Below are positions 7,138 to 15,451 of a stretch of 64,000 nucleotides of DNA, piece after piece. A program made the translations under genes and the position numbers. The notes below the pieces were generated by a model. The model had not been told where the DNA came from and made no database searches. It saw nothing but the letters and a program-made list of their open reading frames with translations. Each line of letters starts with the position of its first letter. Within the stretch, counting starts at the first letter, position 1. Source of the DNA: Methanomassiliicoccus sp. (GTDB lineage: Archaea; Thermoplasmatota; Thermoplasmata; Methanomassiliicoccales; Methanomassiliicoccaceae); NCBI GenBank assembly GCA_016109435.1, contig JAEILR010000020.1, positions 248,001 through 312,000 on the forward strand, in the 5' to 3' direction.

Positions 7138-10008
7138 GTGAGCAACATGCCCTACACTGGACCACTGGAAAAGATCGATGACTTCCGCTGGAGGATCCCC
7201 AAGAGCTACAGGGAGGGCATGCGCACGGATGCCATCATATTCGCCAGCGAGCGGATGGTCCCCAGCCTCAGGGAGGACAACGCCCCGGAGCAGGCGGCCA
7301 ACGTGGCGTACCTGCCGGGCATCGTCGGCAGCTCCCTGGCCATGCCTGATATCCACTGGGGGTACGGGTTCCCCATCGGAGGGGTGGCGGCCATGGACGC
7401 CGAGGAGGGAGTGATCTCCCCCGGAGGAATCGGCTTCGACATCAACTGCCTCTGCGAGGGGTCGAGGGTCAGCACCGGGCTGGGTGGGTGGATGAAGATC
7501 GAGGACTTCGAGCGGGAGTTCGGGACATCCTCGCCGGTCAACGACGGCCTCGCCCTGAGCCTGATGGAGGGCAAGACCTCGGTGATGACCTTGGAAAAGG
7601 GTCTGGTGGAGAGGAAGCCTTCGGCCTTTATGAGGAAGCCCAGCGACAGGCGGGTGCTCAAGATCACAACGAGGACTGGCCTCGAGCTCCGATGCTCCGA
7701 GGACCACCCTCTGCTAACCGATAACGGCATGAGGTCGGCGATGCTCCTTAGGCCCGGAGAGAAGGTGGCCGTCAGCTACTTCCAGGGTGTGGAGGTCGAG
7801 CCCCAGGCGGACCGGAGGGAGATCATCCTGGCCAAGATCTTCGGGTACATGCTGGGCGACGGCGCACTATATCGGACGGGAAGGCGGCTACTGGCCAGCG
7901 CGTACGGGGCCAAGGAGGACCTGGAACGCATGCAGTCCGACCTGCGGGAGCTGGGATACAGCTCCAAGGTGTATGGTCGGACCAGGGATCACAGCATACC
8001 GACCCATTACGGAGTGGTTGAGTTCACGGCCACCTCCTACGAGCTGCACGTTCACTCCCGAGAGTTCTCGAACCTGCTGCTGGAAAGGGGGATGCCCGTC
8101 GGCAAGAAGACCGTGTCCGACCACCGGGTACCGGATTGGGTCATGAACGGTTCCCTCCCGGTAAAGAGGGCGTTCGTCGCCGGATTGTTCGGTGCCGAGC
8201 TCACCACTCCCAAGGCGGTGTCCAAGACCTGCTTCTTCATGCCCACCCTCTCTCAGAACAAGAACGACGAGCACCTCGAGTCCGGGAGGCTGTTCCTCAT
8301 CGACGTGATGCGCATCATGGAGGAACTGGGCGTTGAGACGCAGAAGATCAGCGAGAGCTCCGACTTCTTCAACCAGAGAGGGAAGACCTCCAGGCTAAGG
8401 CTGCACATCAGCTCGGACGAGGAGAACGTAATCAGGCTGTACCGCGCCATCGGTTACGAGTACTGCAGGCGGAAGAGCATGGTCGCCGATGTTGCGGTCA
8501 AGTACATGCTCCTCAAGAAACTCCTGCTTGAACGGAGGACCGCCGCGGCGGCGAAGACCAAGGAGCTGAAAAGGAAGGGGCTGAAGCTGAAAGAGGTCCA
8601 GGACCTCCTGGTCGGGGATGACATCAACGCTCGCTTCATCGAGCGGCATTATTACGAGGACGTTGGTCGGAGGATAACCTTGGATTTCATTCCATTCAAG
8701 GAGTTCCTGGAGACAGAGCTGACCCATCTGGAATCGTCCGGTTCGCTGTTCGACGAGATCGCCTCGGTCGAAGAAGTGCCGTACAGCGGGAGCGTCTACG
8801 ACTTCACGGTCGTTGGCACGCACAACTTCGTGGCCGATGGGATCGTGGTCTCGAACTGCGGCGTGAGGCTCATCCGCACCGACCTTGAAGAGAAGGACGT
8901 CCGTCCGGGGATCAAGGACCTCATCGGCATCCTGTTCAAGAACGTGCCCGCCGGCGTCGGCTCCCAGGGAGTGGTCGATGTCGCCTCGGCCCAGATCGAC
9001 GACATCCTGGAGAGGGGAGCGGAATGGGCGGTGGAGAGCGGCTACGGCTGGAAGGAGGACCTCGATGTCACCGAAGAAGGCGGCCGCATGAAGACCGCCG
9101 ATCCGACCAAGGTATCGTCCAAGGCCAAGCAGAGGGGCGTCCCCCAGGTCGGCTCGCTCGGTTCCGGCAACCACTTCCTAGAGGTGGACGTGGTGGACGA
9201 GGTGTTCGACCAGGAAGCGGCGAAGGCCTTCGGCCTGCGGGAGGGGCAGATCACCGTGTCGGTGCACTGCGGTTCCCGCGGGTGCGGACACCAGATCGCC
9301 ACCGACTACCTCCAGGTGATGGAAAGGTACGTGAGGCAGAGCGGGATGCAGCTTCCCGACCGGCAACTGGCCTGCGCCCCGGTGCGCTCCAAGGAGGGTG
9401 AGGACTATTACAAGGCCATGTCCTGCGGGGCCAACTTCGCCTGGGCCAACCGGCAAATGATCCTTCACTGGATTAGGCAGTCGTTCGAGCAGCACTTCAA
9501 GCGGGACGCCGAGAGCATGGGCATGCACCAGGTGTACGACGTGGCGCACAACATCGCCAAGCTGGAGGAGCATCTGGTGGACGGCCAGAAGAGGAAGGTG
9601 TATGTGCACCGCAAGGGCGCCACCCGGGCGTTCCCCGCCGGCCGTCCCGAAGTGCCGGTGAAGTACCGCTCCATCGGCCAGCCGGTGCTCATCCCCGGGG
9701 ACATGGGCAACGGCAGCTACGTGCTGATCGGGACCGACCGCACCATGTCCGAGTCCTTCGGCTCCACCTGCCACGGGGCCGGAAGGGTCATGTCCAGGAA
9801 CGAAGCGCTGCGCAAGTTCACCGTGCAGGGCATCCGCGACGAGCTGGCGGGGAAGGGCATATTCCTCAAGTCGGCGACCAAGGACGGGATACTGGAAGAG
9901 GCTCCCGAGGCGTACAAGAACATCGAGTCGGTCATCGATGTGGTGGTCGGCGCCGGGCTGTCCAAGAAGGTCGCCCGGCTCACTCCCATCGGCGTGATGA
10001 AAGGCTAG
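7138..10008 (+). CDS. rtcB: tRNA-splicing / RNA-repair ligase RtcB, interrupted by an intein
   Basis: 956 aa precursor; removing residues 104-573 leaves a 486-aa RtcB of normal size. RtcB joins 2',3'-cyclic phosphate (or 3'-P) RNA ends to 5'-OH ends with GTP and Mn, completing tRNA splicing in archaea. Extein motifs are MPDIHWGYGFPIGG, GGIGFDIN-C-GVRLIR (the metal-ligand Cys at the splice site), GSLGSGNHFLEVD, VSVHCGSRGCGHQ, the catalytic-region YDVAHNIAK and, near the C-terminus, GDMGNGSYVLIGT followed by STCHGAGR with the nucleophile His. The start is GTG at 7138. The stop CTAG is shared base-for-base with the convergent HD-hydrolase stop. Confidence 0.95.
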   Translation: MSNMPYTGPLEKIDDFRWRIPKSYREGMRTDAIIFASERMVPSLREDNAPEQAANVAYLPGIVGSSLAMPDIHWGYGFPIGGVAAMDAEEGVISPGGIGFDINCLCEGSRVSTGLGGWMKIEDFEREFGTSSPVNDGLALSLMEGKTSVMTLEKGLVERKPSAFMRKPSDRRVLKITTRTGLELRCSEDHPLLTDNGMRSAMLLRPGEKVAVSYFQGVEVEPQADRREIILAKIFGYMLGDGALYRTGRRLLASAYGAKEDLERMQSDLRELGYSSKVYGRTRDHSIPTHYGVVEFTATSYELHVHSREFSNLLLERGMPVGKKTVSDHRVPDWVMNGSLPVKRAFVAGLFGAELTTPKAVSKTCFFMPTLSQNKNDEHLESGRLFLIDVMRIMEELGVETQKISESSDFFNQRGKTSRLRLHISSDEENVIRLYRAIGYEYCRRKSMVADVAVKYMLLKKLLLERRTAAAAKTKELKRKGLKLKEVQDLLVGDDINARFIERHYYEDVGRRITLDFIPFKEFLETELTHLESSGSLFDEIASVEEVPYSGSVYDFTVVGTHNFVADGIVVSNCGVRLIRTDLEEKDVRPGIKDLIGILFKNVPAGVGSQGVVDVASAQIDDILERGAEWAVESGYGWKEDLDVTEEGGRMKTADPTKVSSKAKQRGVPQVGSLGSGNHFLEVDVVDEVFDQEAAKAFGLREGQITVSVHCGSRGCGHQIATDYLQVMERYVRQSGMQLPDRQLACAPVRSKEGEDYYKAMSCGANFAWANRQMILHWIRQSFEQHFKRDAESMGMHQVYDVAHNIAKLEEHLVDGQKRKVYVHRKGATRAFPAGRPEVPVKYRSIGQPVLIPGDMGNGSYVLIGTDRTMSESFGSTCHGAGRVMSRNEALRKFTVQGIRDELAGKGIFLKSATKDGILEEAPEAYKNIESVIDVVVGAGLSKKVARLTPIGVMKG
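7447..8856 (+). mobile_element. Intein with LAGLIDADG homing endonuclease domain in rtcB
   Basis: 470 codons inserted immediately before the metal-binding Cys of GFDIN-C-GVR, the known RtcB intein insertion point. It begins CLCEGSRVS (nucleophile Cys at 7447), has block B as RCSEDHPLLT and block F as VYDFTVVGTHNFVADGI, and ends VVSN before extein Cys (8857). The penultimate residue is Ser where His is usual. The endonuclease motifs are LAKIFGYMLGDG (residues about 230-241) and AFVAGLFGAEL (about 345-355). The second keeps the acidic residue as Glu but has Gly for the usual Asp earlier in the motif. Splicing probably works, since the host gene is otherwise intact; endonuclease activity is uncertain. 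Confidence 0.93.
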
Positions 10009-11315
10009 CCGAACAGCGCCCGGGCCGCCGCCCGCTCGATATCCTCGCGGTGCTCCAGGGGAGTGGAGACCATGACCGCCCAGTCGTGCACCCCCCGGGA
10101 CTGCAGGGCCTTCGCCAGCGGGCTGTAGCGGGAGAGGGGCTTCACCCGGTCTCCGTCCAGGATGGGGATGTCGGTCTTGCCGATGCGCGGCTCAGACAGC
10201 AGGAGGGAGCGGTGCGGTATGTCCAGCAGCACCTCGGCCTCGTCCACACCGGCCTGCTCGGCGATCTCCCGCTCCTTCTCCTTCCGATTGCTGTACTCCG
10301 AGAGGACGACCAGTCGGTCGATCTGATCCTCGGAGAGGCCGGACACCGGCAGCATCACCGCCTTTTTGTACAGGCGGCGATAGTCGAGCAGAGTCATGAT
10401 CCTGGACGTCGCCCCTCCGACGGCCTTGAGCCTGGAGGTGAACTCGCAATCGGTCAGCAGGTGAACGTTGTCCAGCACCTCCGGCGGGGCGTGCTCCACC
10501 GCCTTGCACAGCATCAGTTCGGCTATGCGGGCGGTCTTGTGAAAGTACACCGAGGTATACATCAGGGCCCGGGCGACCATGAGGCCCTCGGCCGAGGCCA
10601 GGCCGCCCTTGTGAATGACCAGGTCGCCGTGGAACAAGGCCACGGTCTGCAGCAGGCGGTCCATGTCGATGGTGCCGTGGGCCACGCCGGTATAGTAGGC
10701 GTCCCTCTTTAGGTAGTCCATCTGGTCCACGTCCAGCGGGCCGGAGATGAGTTGGCTCAGATATCTCTTGGTCCCGAAATGGGCCTGCCCGTTCTCGATC
10801 AGCAGGGTCTGCCCGGCACTGAGCTCCTGGCGGGAGGAGGAGATGAGATCGCACACTTCGGCGGCGGATATGCCGTTGCGCTCCAGGACATCGCCGATCG
10901 GCCGAACGGGGCCCAGGACCTCCTCGGCCTCCGGGCCTATGGGAGGAAGGTCGCCTCTGATCAGGTCGGTGGTCACTTCCATATGGTCCTTGCCCGTCCG
11001 GGCATGGACCACCTCCTCCAAGGTGTGCGAGAACGGCGCGTGCCCGATGTCGTGCAGCAGAGCGGCGGCAAGCAGGGTTCGACGCTCCTCGCGGGGGAGG
11101 TCGAGGGCCCGGGCCATGAGGTCGGCCATGTGATATGTGCCCAGGGAATGCTCCAAACGCGAGTGGTTGGCTCCGGGGTACACTAAGTGGGCCAGTCCCA
11201 GCTGGCGAACGCCGTGTAGCCGCTGCATCTCCGGCCGCTCGAGCAGTTCGAGGAATACCTCTTCGACCTTCACGCTGCCGTGGACGCTGTCATGGATGAC
11301 CTTGGTGCCGGGCAC
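10005..11315 (-). CDS. HD-domain phosphohydrolase (dNTPase-like)
   Basis: 436 aa from GTG at 11315. The HD-superfamily metal site is clear: HSRLEHSLGTYHMAD, LLHDIGHAPFSH (HD doublet) and the distal Asp in GPLDVDQMDYLKRD. The N-terminal IHDSVHGSVKV is typical of archaeal and bacterial YdhJ/dGTPase-like HD proteins. These proteins hydrolyse (d)NTPs or related nucleotides; the exact substrate is unknown. The gene converges on rtcB, sharing four bases at the stops. Confidence 0.88.
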   Translation of the reverse strand: MPGTKVIHDSVHGSVKVEEVFLELLERPEMQRLHGVRQLGLAHLVYPGANHSRLEHSLGTYHMADLMARALDLPREERRTLLAAALLHDIGHAPFSHTLEEVVHARTGKDHMEVTTDLIRGDLPPIGPEAEEVLGPVRPIGDVLERNGISAAEVCDLISSSRQELSAGQTLLIENGQAHFGTKRYLSQLISGPLDVDQMDYLKRDAYYTGVAHGTIDMDRLLQTVALFHGDLVIHKGGLASAEGLMVARALMYTSVYFHKTARIAELMLCKAVEHAPPEVLDNVHLLTDCEFTSRLKAVGGATSRIMTLLDYRRLYKKAVMLPVSGLSEDQIDRLVVLSEYSNRKEKEREIAEQAGVDEAEVLLDIPHRSLLLSEPRIGKTDIPILDGDRVKPLSRYSPLAKALQSRGVHDWAVMVSTPLEHREDIERAAARALFG

Positions 11316-11390
11316 GGAGATAAAACGGTAGGTTAGATAATAATCCTTGGTGCTGCCAGAAGAAGGGTTTTTAGAAGGAGTTTGGGCCGC

Positions 11391-11774
11391 TTACCGGAAG
11401 CCGCCCCGTACCTTGTTACGGTCGATCCTCAGCCCCCGGGGAGTGACGATGATGAGGTCATGGCCGATGGCCGCGACGTCCCCGTTGGTATCCCTGGCGA
11501 CGGCCTTGAGCTCGCTGGTGATCCGCTTCAGGGTATCGGTGTCGTTGGCGATATTGGCGTAATCAAGGATCAGGATATTGCCCTCATAGACCGGCTGGGT
11601 TAGGTCGGATAGGTCCTCGTACCGATAGATCTCGGCGAGCTTTATCATTCCCTTCCCTCCCGCGGAGGCTTCCTCCTCGAAGTACATGGCCCCGAGGTCG
11701 ATATATTGGTCCGTTTCCACGGCGGGAACTTCTTCCTTGTTCTTACCGAAAGGCTTCCTGCTGAGCAATGACAT
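11391..11774 (-). CDS. sepF: Cell-division protein SepF
   Basis: 127 aa. The N-terminal MSLLSRKPFGKNKEE is a short amphipathic, basic segment suited to membrane anchoring. The C-terminal 80 residues form the SepF fold: GNILILDYANIANDTDTLKRITSELKAVA, then GDVAAIGHDLIIVTPRG. In archaea with FtsZ, SepF is the membrane anchor of the Z-ring. No ftsZ lies in this window. It is monocistronic, with an AT-rich promoter region around 11800-11850. Confidence 0.9.
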   Translation of the reverse strand: MSLLSRKPFGKNKEEVPAVETDQYIDLGAMYFEEEASAGGKGMIKLAEIYRYEDLSDLTQPVYEGNILILDYANIANDTDTLKRITSELKAVARDTNGDVAAIGHDLIIVTPRGLRIDRNKVRGGFR

Positions 11775-11892
11775 GGCATCCCTGCGGCCTTGATATACGG
11801 TGTTGGATATTTAGCTTTTGCATACTGTATGGCAGAATAAATTTACCGCTCCACGCCCGTCGGTCCGGGGGCGAAGGGACCACCGTCGGGGA

Positions 11893-12387
11893 TCAATCCT
11901 CGTCGACCTTCCACAGCTTGTCGGCGACGAAGTGGATGCTCTTGATGGCCTTTCCTGGCGACTTGGTCCGCATCTGCTCCGCGGATACCAGCGCCTCACC
12001 TACCATGAGGGGGCGGCCGTTCTTGATGTCCTTCACCCACACCAGGTCTCCCGGCCGGATGTCCGGGTCGGCGTCGACTATGCCCGGCCCCATGACGTCC
12101 GCACCCTTGGTGACGAACGGCACCGCGCCCATGTCCACCACCACGAACGCCCGGGTCGCCGGGTGCTTGAGCAATCCCCTGACGGTAAGGAAGGCCTTTC
12201 CCTGGTAGACGATGCCCTGGGCCTGGTTGCCGATGAACAGGACGTCGAATTCGGTGCTCTCGGCCCGGTCCACCGCCTCACCCGGCGCGATCACGTCCAC
12301 CCCCAATCGGGAGAGCAGTTCCTCTTCCAGGACCTTGACCTCCTTTTCCCTGAGCCGGCGACGCTTCCGGATCCTTATCTCGCTCAT
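11893..12387 (-). CDS. PUA-domain RNA-binding protein (archaeal MCT-1/Tma20-like)
   Basis: 164 aa. The first half is a basic pre-PUA region (MSEIRIRKRRRLREKEVKV...). The second half is a PUA domain with VVVDMGAVPFVTKGADVMGPGIV, then DADPDIRPGDLVWVKD and GRPLMVGEALVSAEQM. Together this is the DUF1947-PUA arrangement of archaeal relatives of eukaryotic MCTS1/Tma20, which contact the small ribosomal subunit and tRNA. A role in translation is inferred from the family. It is followed 40 nt downstream by sequence leading to sepF on the same strand. Confidence 0.87.
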   Translation of the reverse strand: MSEIRIRKRRRLREKEVKVLEEELLSRLGVDVIAPGEAVDRAESTEFDVLFIGNQAQGIVYQGKAFLTVRGLLKHPATRAFVVVDMGAVPFVTKGADVMGPGIVDADPDIRPGDLVWVKDIKNGRPLMVGEALVSAEQMRTKSPGKAIKSIHFVADKLWKVDED

Positions 12388-12427
12388 CGGTCTGCCATCC
12401 CCGACCGGAGTATATACCTTTTCAGGA

Positions 12428-12715
12428 CTACCTCTTCTTCCTGAACAGCTTGCCGAAGAGGCCTTTCCCGCCCTTGTCCTCGCTCATCGCCTCGCCCACC
12501 GGCTCCTCCGGCACGGCCACCGCCGGCGCGACCACTGCCACCGGTTCGGGCGCCGGCTCGGCCCGGGGCGGACCGTTCATGTCCCGGACCATGCTCTCCA
12601 GCTCGTCCACCCCGGACATGGCGAACTCCGCTCCGCAGTACGGGCACCGGGGATCACTGGCGCGTACCTTGTGATCGCACACCGGGCATTCCACCTCCAA
12701 CGAATCAAGCTCCAA
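12428..12715 (-). CDS. Small zinc-ribbon protein
   Basis: About 95 aa from TTG at 12715. That start is chosen because a strong gggagggg Shine-Dalgarno lies six to eight bases upstream; the longer frame reaching 12892 has low-complexity, unprotein-like content. The sequence has one zinc ribbon, CPVCDHKV...RCPYCGAEF, at residues about 8-27. An Ala/Pro/Val-rich linker follows, and the protein ends in a basic tail, GLFGKLFRKKR. Such small ribbons are common in archaea as adaptor or membrane-associated proteins. Function unknown. A TATA-like tatatatt lies at about 12791-12798. Confidence 0.65.
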   Translation of the reverse strand: MELDSLEVECPVCDHKVRASDPRCPYCGAEFAMSGVDELESMVRDMNGPPRAEPAPEPVAVVAPAVAVPEEPVGEAMSEDKGGKGLFGKLFRKKR

Positions 12716-12944
12716 GTATGCCCCTCCCAATCGCTCGCGTCCGGGACCGATGCTCGGGCTCGGCAACGCTTTTTGGTCATCGATTCGCCCGTATATATTT
12801 ATCCTCCATCTTGGTCGGTGGGCCGACCAGGGGCCGGACAAAGGTCCCAGGGGCCATCGCTCCTCCCGGACAGACCTGGTCCTCGTTCCCAAACAATGGG
12901 TCCCGGGTGAGAACCCTCATTAATAAGGACCAGATTGAAGTGGC

Positions 12945-13772
12945 ATGCGCTGGAGCCTGCTGGGGGTGAGGTTGGCCATCGTGGCCGTCAACCTCGCGAT
13001 CGTGGCCATCATCGTGTTGAGCGTTCTGCCGCTGGTGAACGGGCAGCTGACCGTGGACATCCCCGAGGACGTGGGGGAGCCAGTCATGGAGGGGGATATC
13101 ATGACCATGTCCGTGCCCGTCGAGATCTACAACGGCGGTTACTTCGACATCAAGGACCTCCAGCTCCACCTGCGCGTCAGCGAGGGCGGCCGCCTGCTGA
13201 TGGAGGATTTCAGCGAACCGGTGGATGTGATGGCGGGGAAGGTCAACAAGCTGGACCTGTCCCTGGAACTTGACATCAACGATGTCCCTGAGGAGGTCTT
13301 CCGGACCCTGGCGTTCAACAGCACCACCCTGGACCTGGAGGTGGGCATCGATGCGGGGTATTCTCTTGGCCTGGTGAAGGCGTCCGTGAGCACCTTCCAG
13401 GAAATGGAATGGGAGCCCCTCGTCAGTGATCTCGCCCTCTCCACCACCGGCATCCAGGCCGTCGATAACGGGACCAACGTCGACATCTTGGTACCTTTGT
13501 TCTTCCAGACCTCCGAATTCGCCCGGGGCAAGACCGTGGATATCGGCGCCCAGCTGTCCAACTCCACCGCGGTGATCACCACCACGTCCGAGAGGGTCAG
13601 CATCGGGAACGTCCAGGGCCCCGTCCTTGTCGAGCTGCGGTTCGTCATGACCCAGGAAGCGTTCCTGTCGCTCCAAGCGAACCAGGAGCCCCTGGACCTG
13701 GGGGTCGACCTGACCCTGATGGGAGCCACCGTGCACGTCGACCGCGTCATTGATCTGGGAGGCATGACATGA
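12945..13772 (+). CDS. Membrane-anchored extracytoplasmic protein of unknown function
   Basis: 275 aa. A single N-terminal hydrophobic helix (residues about 8-30, LAIVAVNLAIVAIIVLSVL) acts as a signal anchor. It is followed by about 240 residues rich in alternating hydrophobic/polar beta-strand patterns with two similar halves (VPVEIYNGGYFDIKDLQLHL and VPLFFQTSEFARGKTVDIGA). This resembles repeated LEA14/Ig-like beta-sandwiches, but the family is not certain. Its stop overlaps the start of the next membrane protein gene (ATGA-type overlap), so the pair is probably an operon. Confidence 0.7.
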   Translation: MRWSLLGVRLAIVAVNLAIVAIIVLSVLPLVNGQLTVDIPEDVGEPVMEGDIMTMSVPVEIYNGGYFDIKDLQLHLRVSEGGRLLMEDFSEPVDVMAGKVNKLDLSLELDINDVPEEVFRTLAFNSTTLDLEVGIDAGYSLGLVKASVSTFQEMEWEPLVSDLALSTTGIQAVDNGTNVDILVPLFFQTSEFARGKTVDIGAQLSNSTAVITTTSERVSIGNVQGPVLVELRFVMTQEAFLSLQANQEPLDLGVDLTLMGATVHVDRVIDLGGMT

Positions 13773-14269
13773 ACGAGTTCTCGCTGAAGGGAGGGAGCGT
13801 GGGCAGGGGGGTGGCGGCATCGGTCCTGGCGGGGATCAAGTACCTCCTGGTGCCGATACTGGTCATCACCATCTTCTCCGCCGTGCTGGCCCAGGCCGAG
13901 GTCGAGAACATCGACCTGGAGGGCCAGCTGGACCTGGGCCGGATCATGGACTTCGTCATATACCTGGGTACGCCCATCGTCGTCCTGAGCTTCTTCCGCG
14001 GCTACTACCCTAAGGGATCGGTGTCCCGGTTCACCTTCGGAGTGGCCGCGGCCGCCCTGGCCTGCGTATGGATATGGCTGGTCATGATGGGCGGGAACCT
14101 GGCCTTGGAGTTCGATCAGTTCGGGATGTCCATCGCCTTTGTCGGCTTCGTCCTGCTGTTCATCCTCGCCGCCGCCCTCGGCGGCGTCTATTGCTTGGCA
14201 GAGATGCTGTCGTACCGCCGGGAATGGCTGGCCTCCCAGGAGATGCCCCCGGCCCCAGCCACCTCCTGA
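13769..14269 (+). CDS. Four-helix integral membrane protein, unknown function
   Basis: 166 aa. Hydrophobic helices fall at about residues 18-42, 61-77, 86-106 and 118-145. The C-terminus is Pro-rich and cytosolic-looking (SQEMPPAPATS). No family is recognised. Translation is coupled to the upstream membrane-anchored protein through a 4-bp overlap, so the two products may form a complex. A T-rich run (cttctttttatt) right after the stop is a likely terminator. Confidence 0.7.
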   Translation: MNEFSLKGGSVGRGVAASVLAGIKYLLVPILVITIFSAVLAQAEVENIDLEGQLDLGRIMDFVIYLGTPIVVLSFFRGYYPKGSVSRFTFGVAAAALACVWIWLVMMGGNLALEFDQFGMSIAFVGFVLLFILAAALGGVYCLAEMLSYRREWLASQEMPPAPATS

Positions 14270-14351
14270 GCCTTCTTTTTATTAACTTCGGCTCCGGGGT
14301 GAAAACACTTTAATAGCTTCCTAGAGCTAGACGGCCGAAAGGTGCACTCGC

Positions 14352-15077
14352 ATGGGAATCAGCATGGCCATCTGTGAACTGGACAGCGTCAACTCGCTGT
14401 GCAAGAAGGATAAGGAGACCATTATCAAGGCGCGGCCGGGTTCGATCCAGAGCCTGGAGGCGTGCGCCGATTACGATGAAACGGTCACGGCCGAGGACGC
14501 CAAGAAGGTGTTCGCGGCGGACTGGGAAGGGTTCCTCAAGCGGAACCGCTTGGACGGAGAACGGGAGAGCTTTCTCCTGGACAAGATCAAGAAGGAGGAG
14601 GACGCCGCCAAGTTGAGGCCGATGGCGAAGAAGGCCTACTCCGGCTGGGTCGTCCTGGCCAAGATGTCGCCCTCTCAGGCCCAGGAGGCCATCGGCTCCG
14701 CCGGTCCTGATAACCTGCTCACCAAGTGGGACACCATTGACCTGGAAGAGACGAACGCCATATGCGGCCGGTGCGGAATGTCCTGGGACAAGGGGCGGGG
14801 ATGCATCGGGTCGTTCGGCCCGGACAACTCCCAGCTGCCGGACATCGCCAGGAAGCACGGGCTCCTGATCGTGGCCCGGGTGCCGGAGCTGGCAAAGAGC
14901 CGGGAGAAGCTCTCCGCGACGGACGCGGCCAAGCTGGTCGAGGAGTGCAGGGTGCTCAAGGAGAAGCTGGTCGAGGAAGGCAAGGGTCCCGCCCGACGGT
15001 ACGGCGGGGTCGTCGAGCGCATGGAGCTCATGGCCGACCTGTGCGCCAAGAACGGGATGAGGTTCTACTTCCTGTGA
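14352..15077 (+). CDS. Unknown Cys-motif protein
   Basis: 241 aa, soluble, and not assigned to a family. The N-terminal half is helical and charged. A central cluster, ICGRCGMSWDKGRGCIGSFGPDNSQL (residues about 136-162), has CxxC plus a third Cys and could bind a metal or Fe-S centre with the more distant C-terminal Cys. The C-terminal third is helical and ends FYFL. A TATA-like actttaata lies at about 14308. The PadR gene follows 8 nt after the stop, so the two may be co-transcribed. Confidence 0.7.
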   Translation: MGISMAICELDSVNSLCKKDKETIIKARPGSIQSLEACADYDETVTAEDAKKVFAADWEGFLKRNRLDGERESFLLDKIKKEEDAAKLRPMAKKAYSGWVVLAKMSPSQAQEAIGSAGPDNLLTKWDTIDLEETNAICGRCGMSWDKGRGCIGSFGPDNSQLPDIARKHGLLIVARVPELAKSREKLSATDAAKLVEECRVLKEKLVEEGKGPARRYGGVVERMELMADLCAKNGMRFYFL

Positions 15078-15085
15078 GGGCTGGA

Positions 15086-15448
15086 ATGACCGGAGCGGAA
15101 GACCCACTCAGCAAAGAGATGCAGGCAACCTTCAACCAGTCCAGCTTCCATTCCGGCTTCCTCAAGCTGGCCATACTAAGGATGGTATCCGAAAGCCCCA
15201 TGCACGGCTATGGTATGATGAAGGAGATCGAGCGCATCAGCGAACACACCTGGAAGCCCAGCCCGGGCTCCATCTACCCCGCGCTCCAGGAGCTGCAACG
15301 CTCCGGCTATATCCTACAGGAGACGGTCGGCCGGAAGCGGGTCTACCGCATCACCGAGAGGGGGGACGCGATCCTCGAAGCGGCCCTCAGCCACGTGCAG
15401 AGGGGGGTGCGGTGCCTGAACAACCTCATCGACTACAAGCAGTCGTGA
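15086..15448 (+). CDS. PadR-family transcriptional regulator
   Basis: 120 aa from ATG at 15086. A PadR winged helix is clear: LKLAILRMVSESPMHGYGMMKEIE, then the recognition-helix region KPSPGSIYPALQELQRSGYI and the wing VGRKRVYRITERGDAIL. A short C-terminal helix for dimerisation follows. PadR proteins commonly repress ABC-2 drug or lipid exporters. Such an exporter begins 840 bp downstream at 16283, separated by a divergent E1-like gene, so control of that exporter is plausible but unproven. Confidence 0.9.
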   Translation: MTGAEDPLSKEMQATFNQSSFHSGFLKLAILRMVSESPMHGYGMMKEIERISEHTWKPSPGSIYPALQELQRSGYILQETVGRKRVYRITERGDAILEAALSHVQRGVRCLNNLIDYKQS

Positions 15449-15451
15449 GGC

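Noticed and set aside
10050-10712. Long plus-strand ORF inside the HD-hydrolase region
   Set aside because: Composition is typical of GC-rich antisense frames and the minus strand carries the HD motifs.
14430-14470. tRNA-like T-arm motif (gggttcgatcc)
   Set aside because: It lies in the coding sequence of the 14352 protein and no acceptor or anticodon stem can be formed around it.
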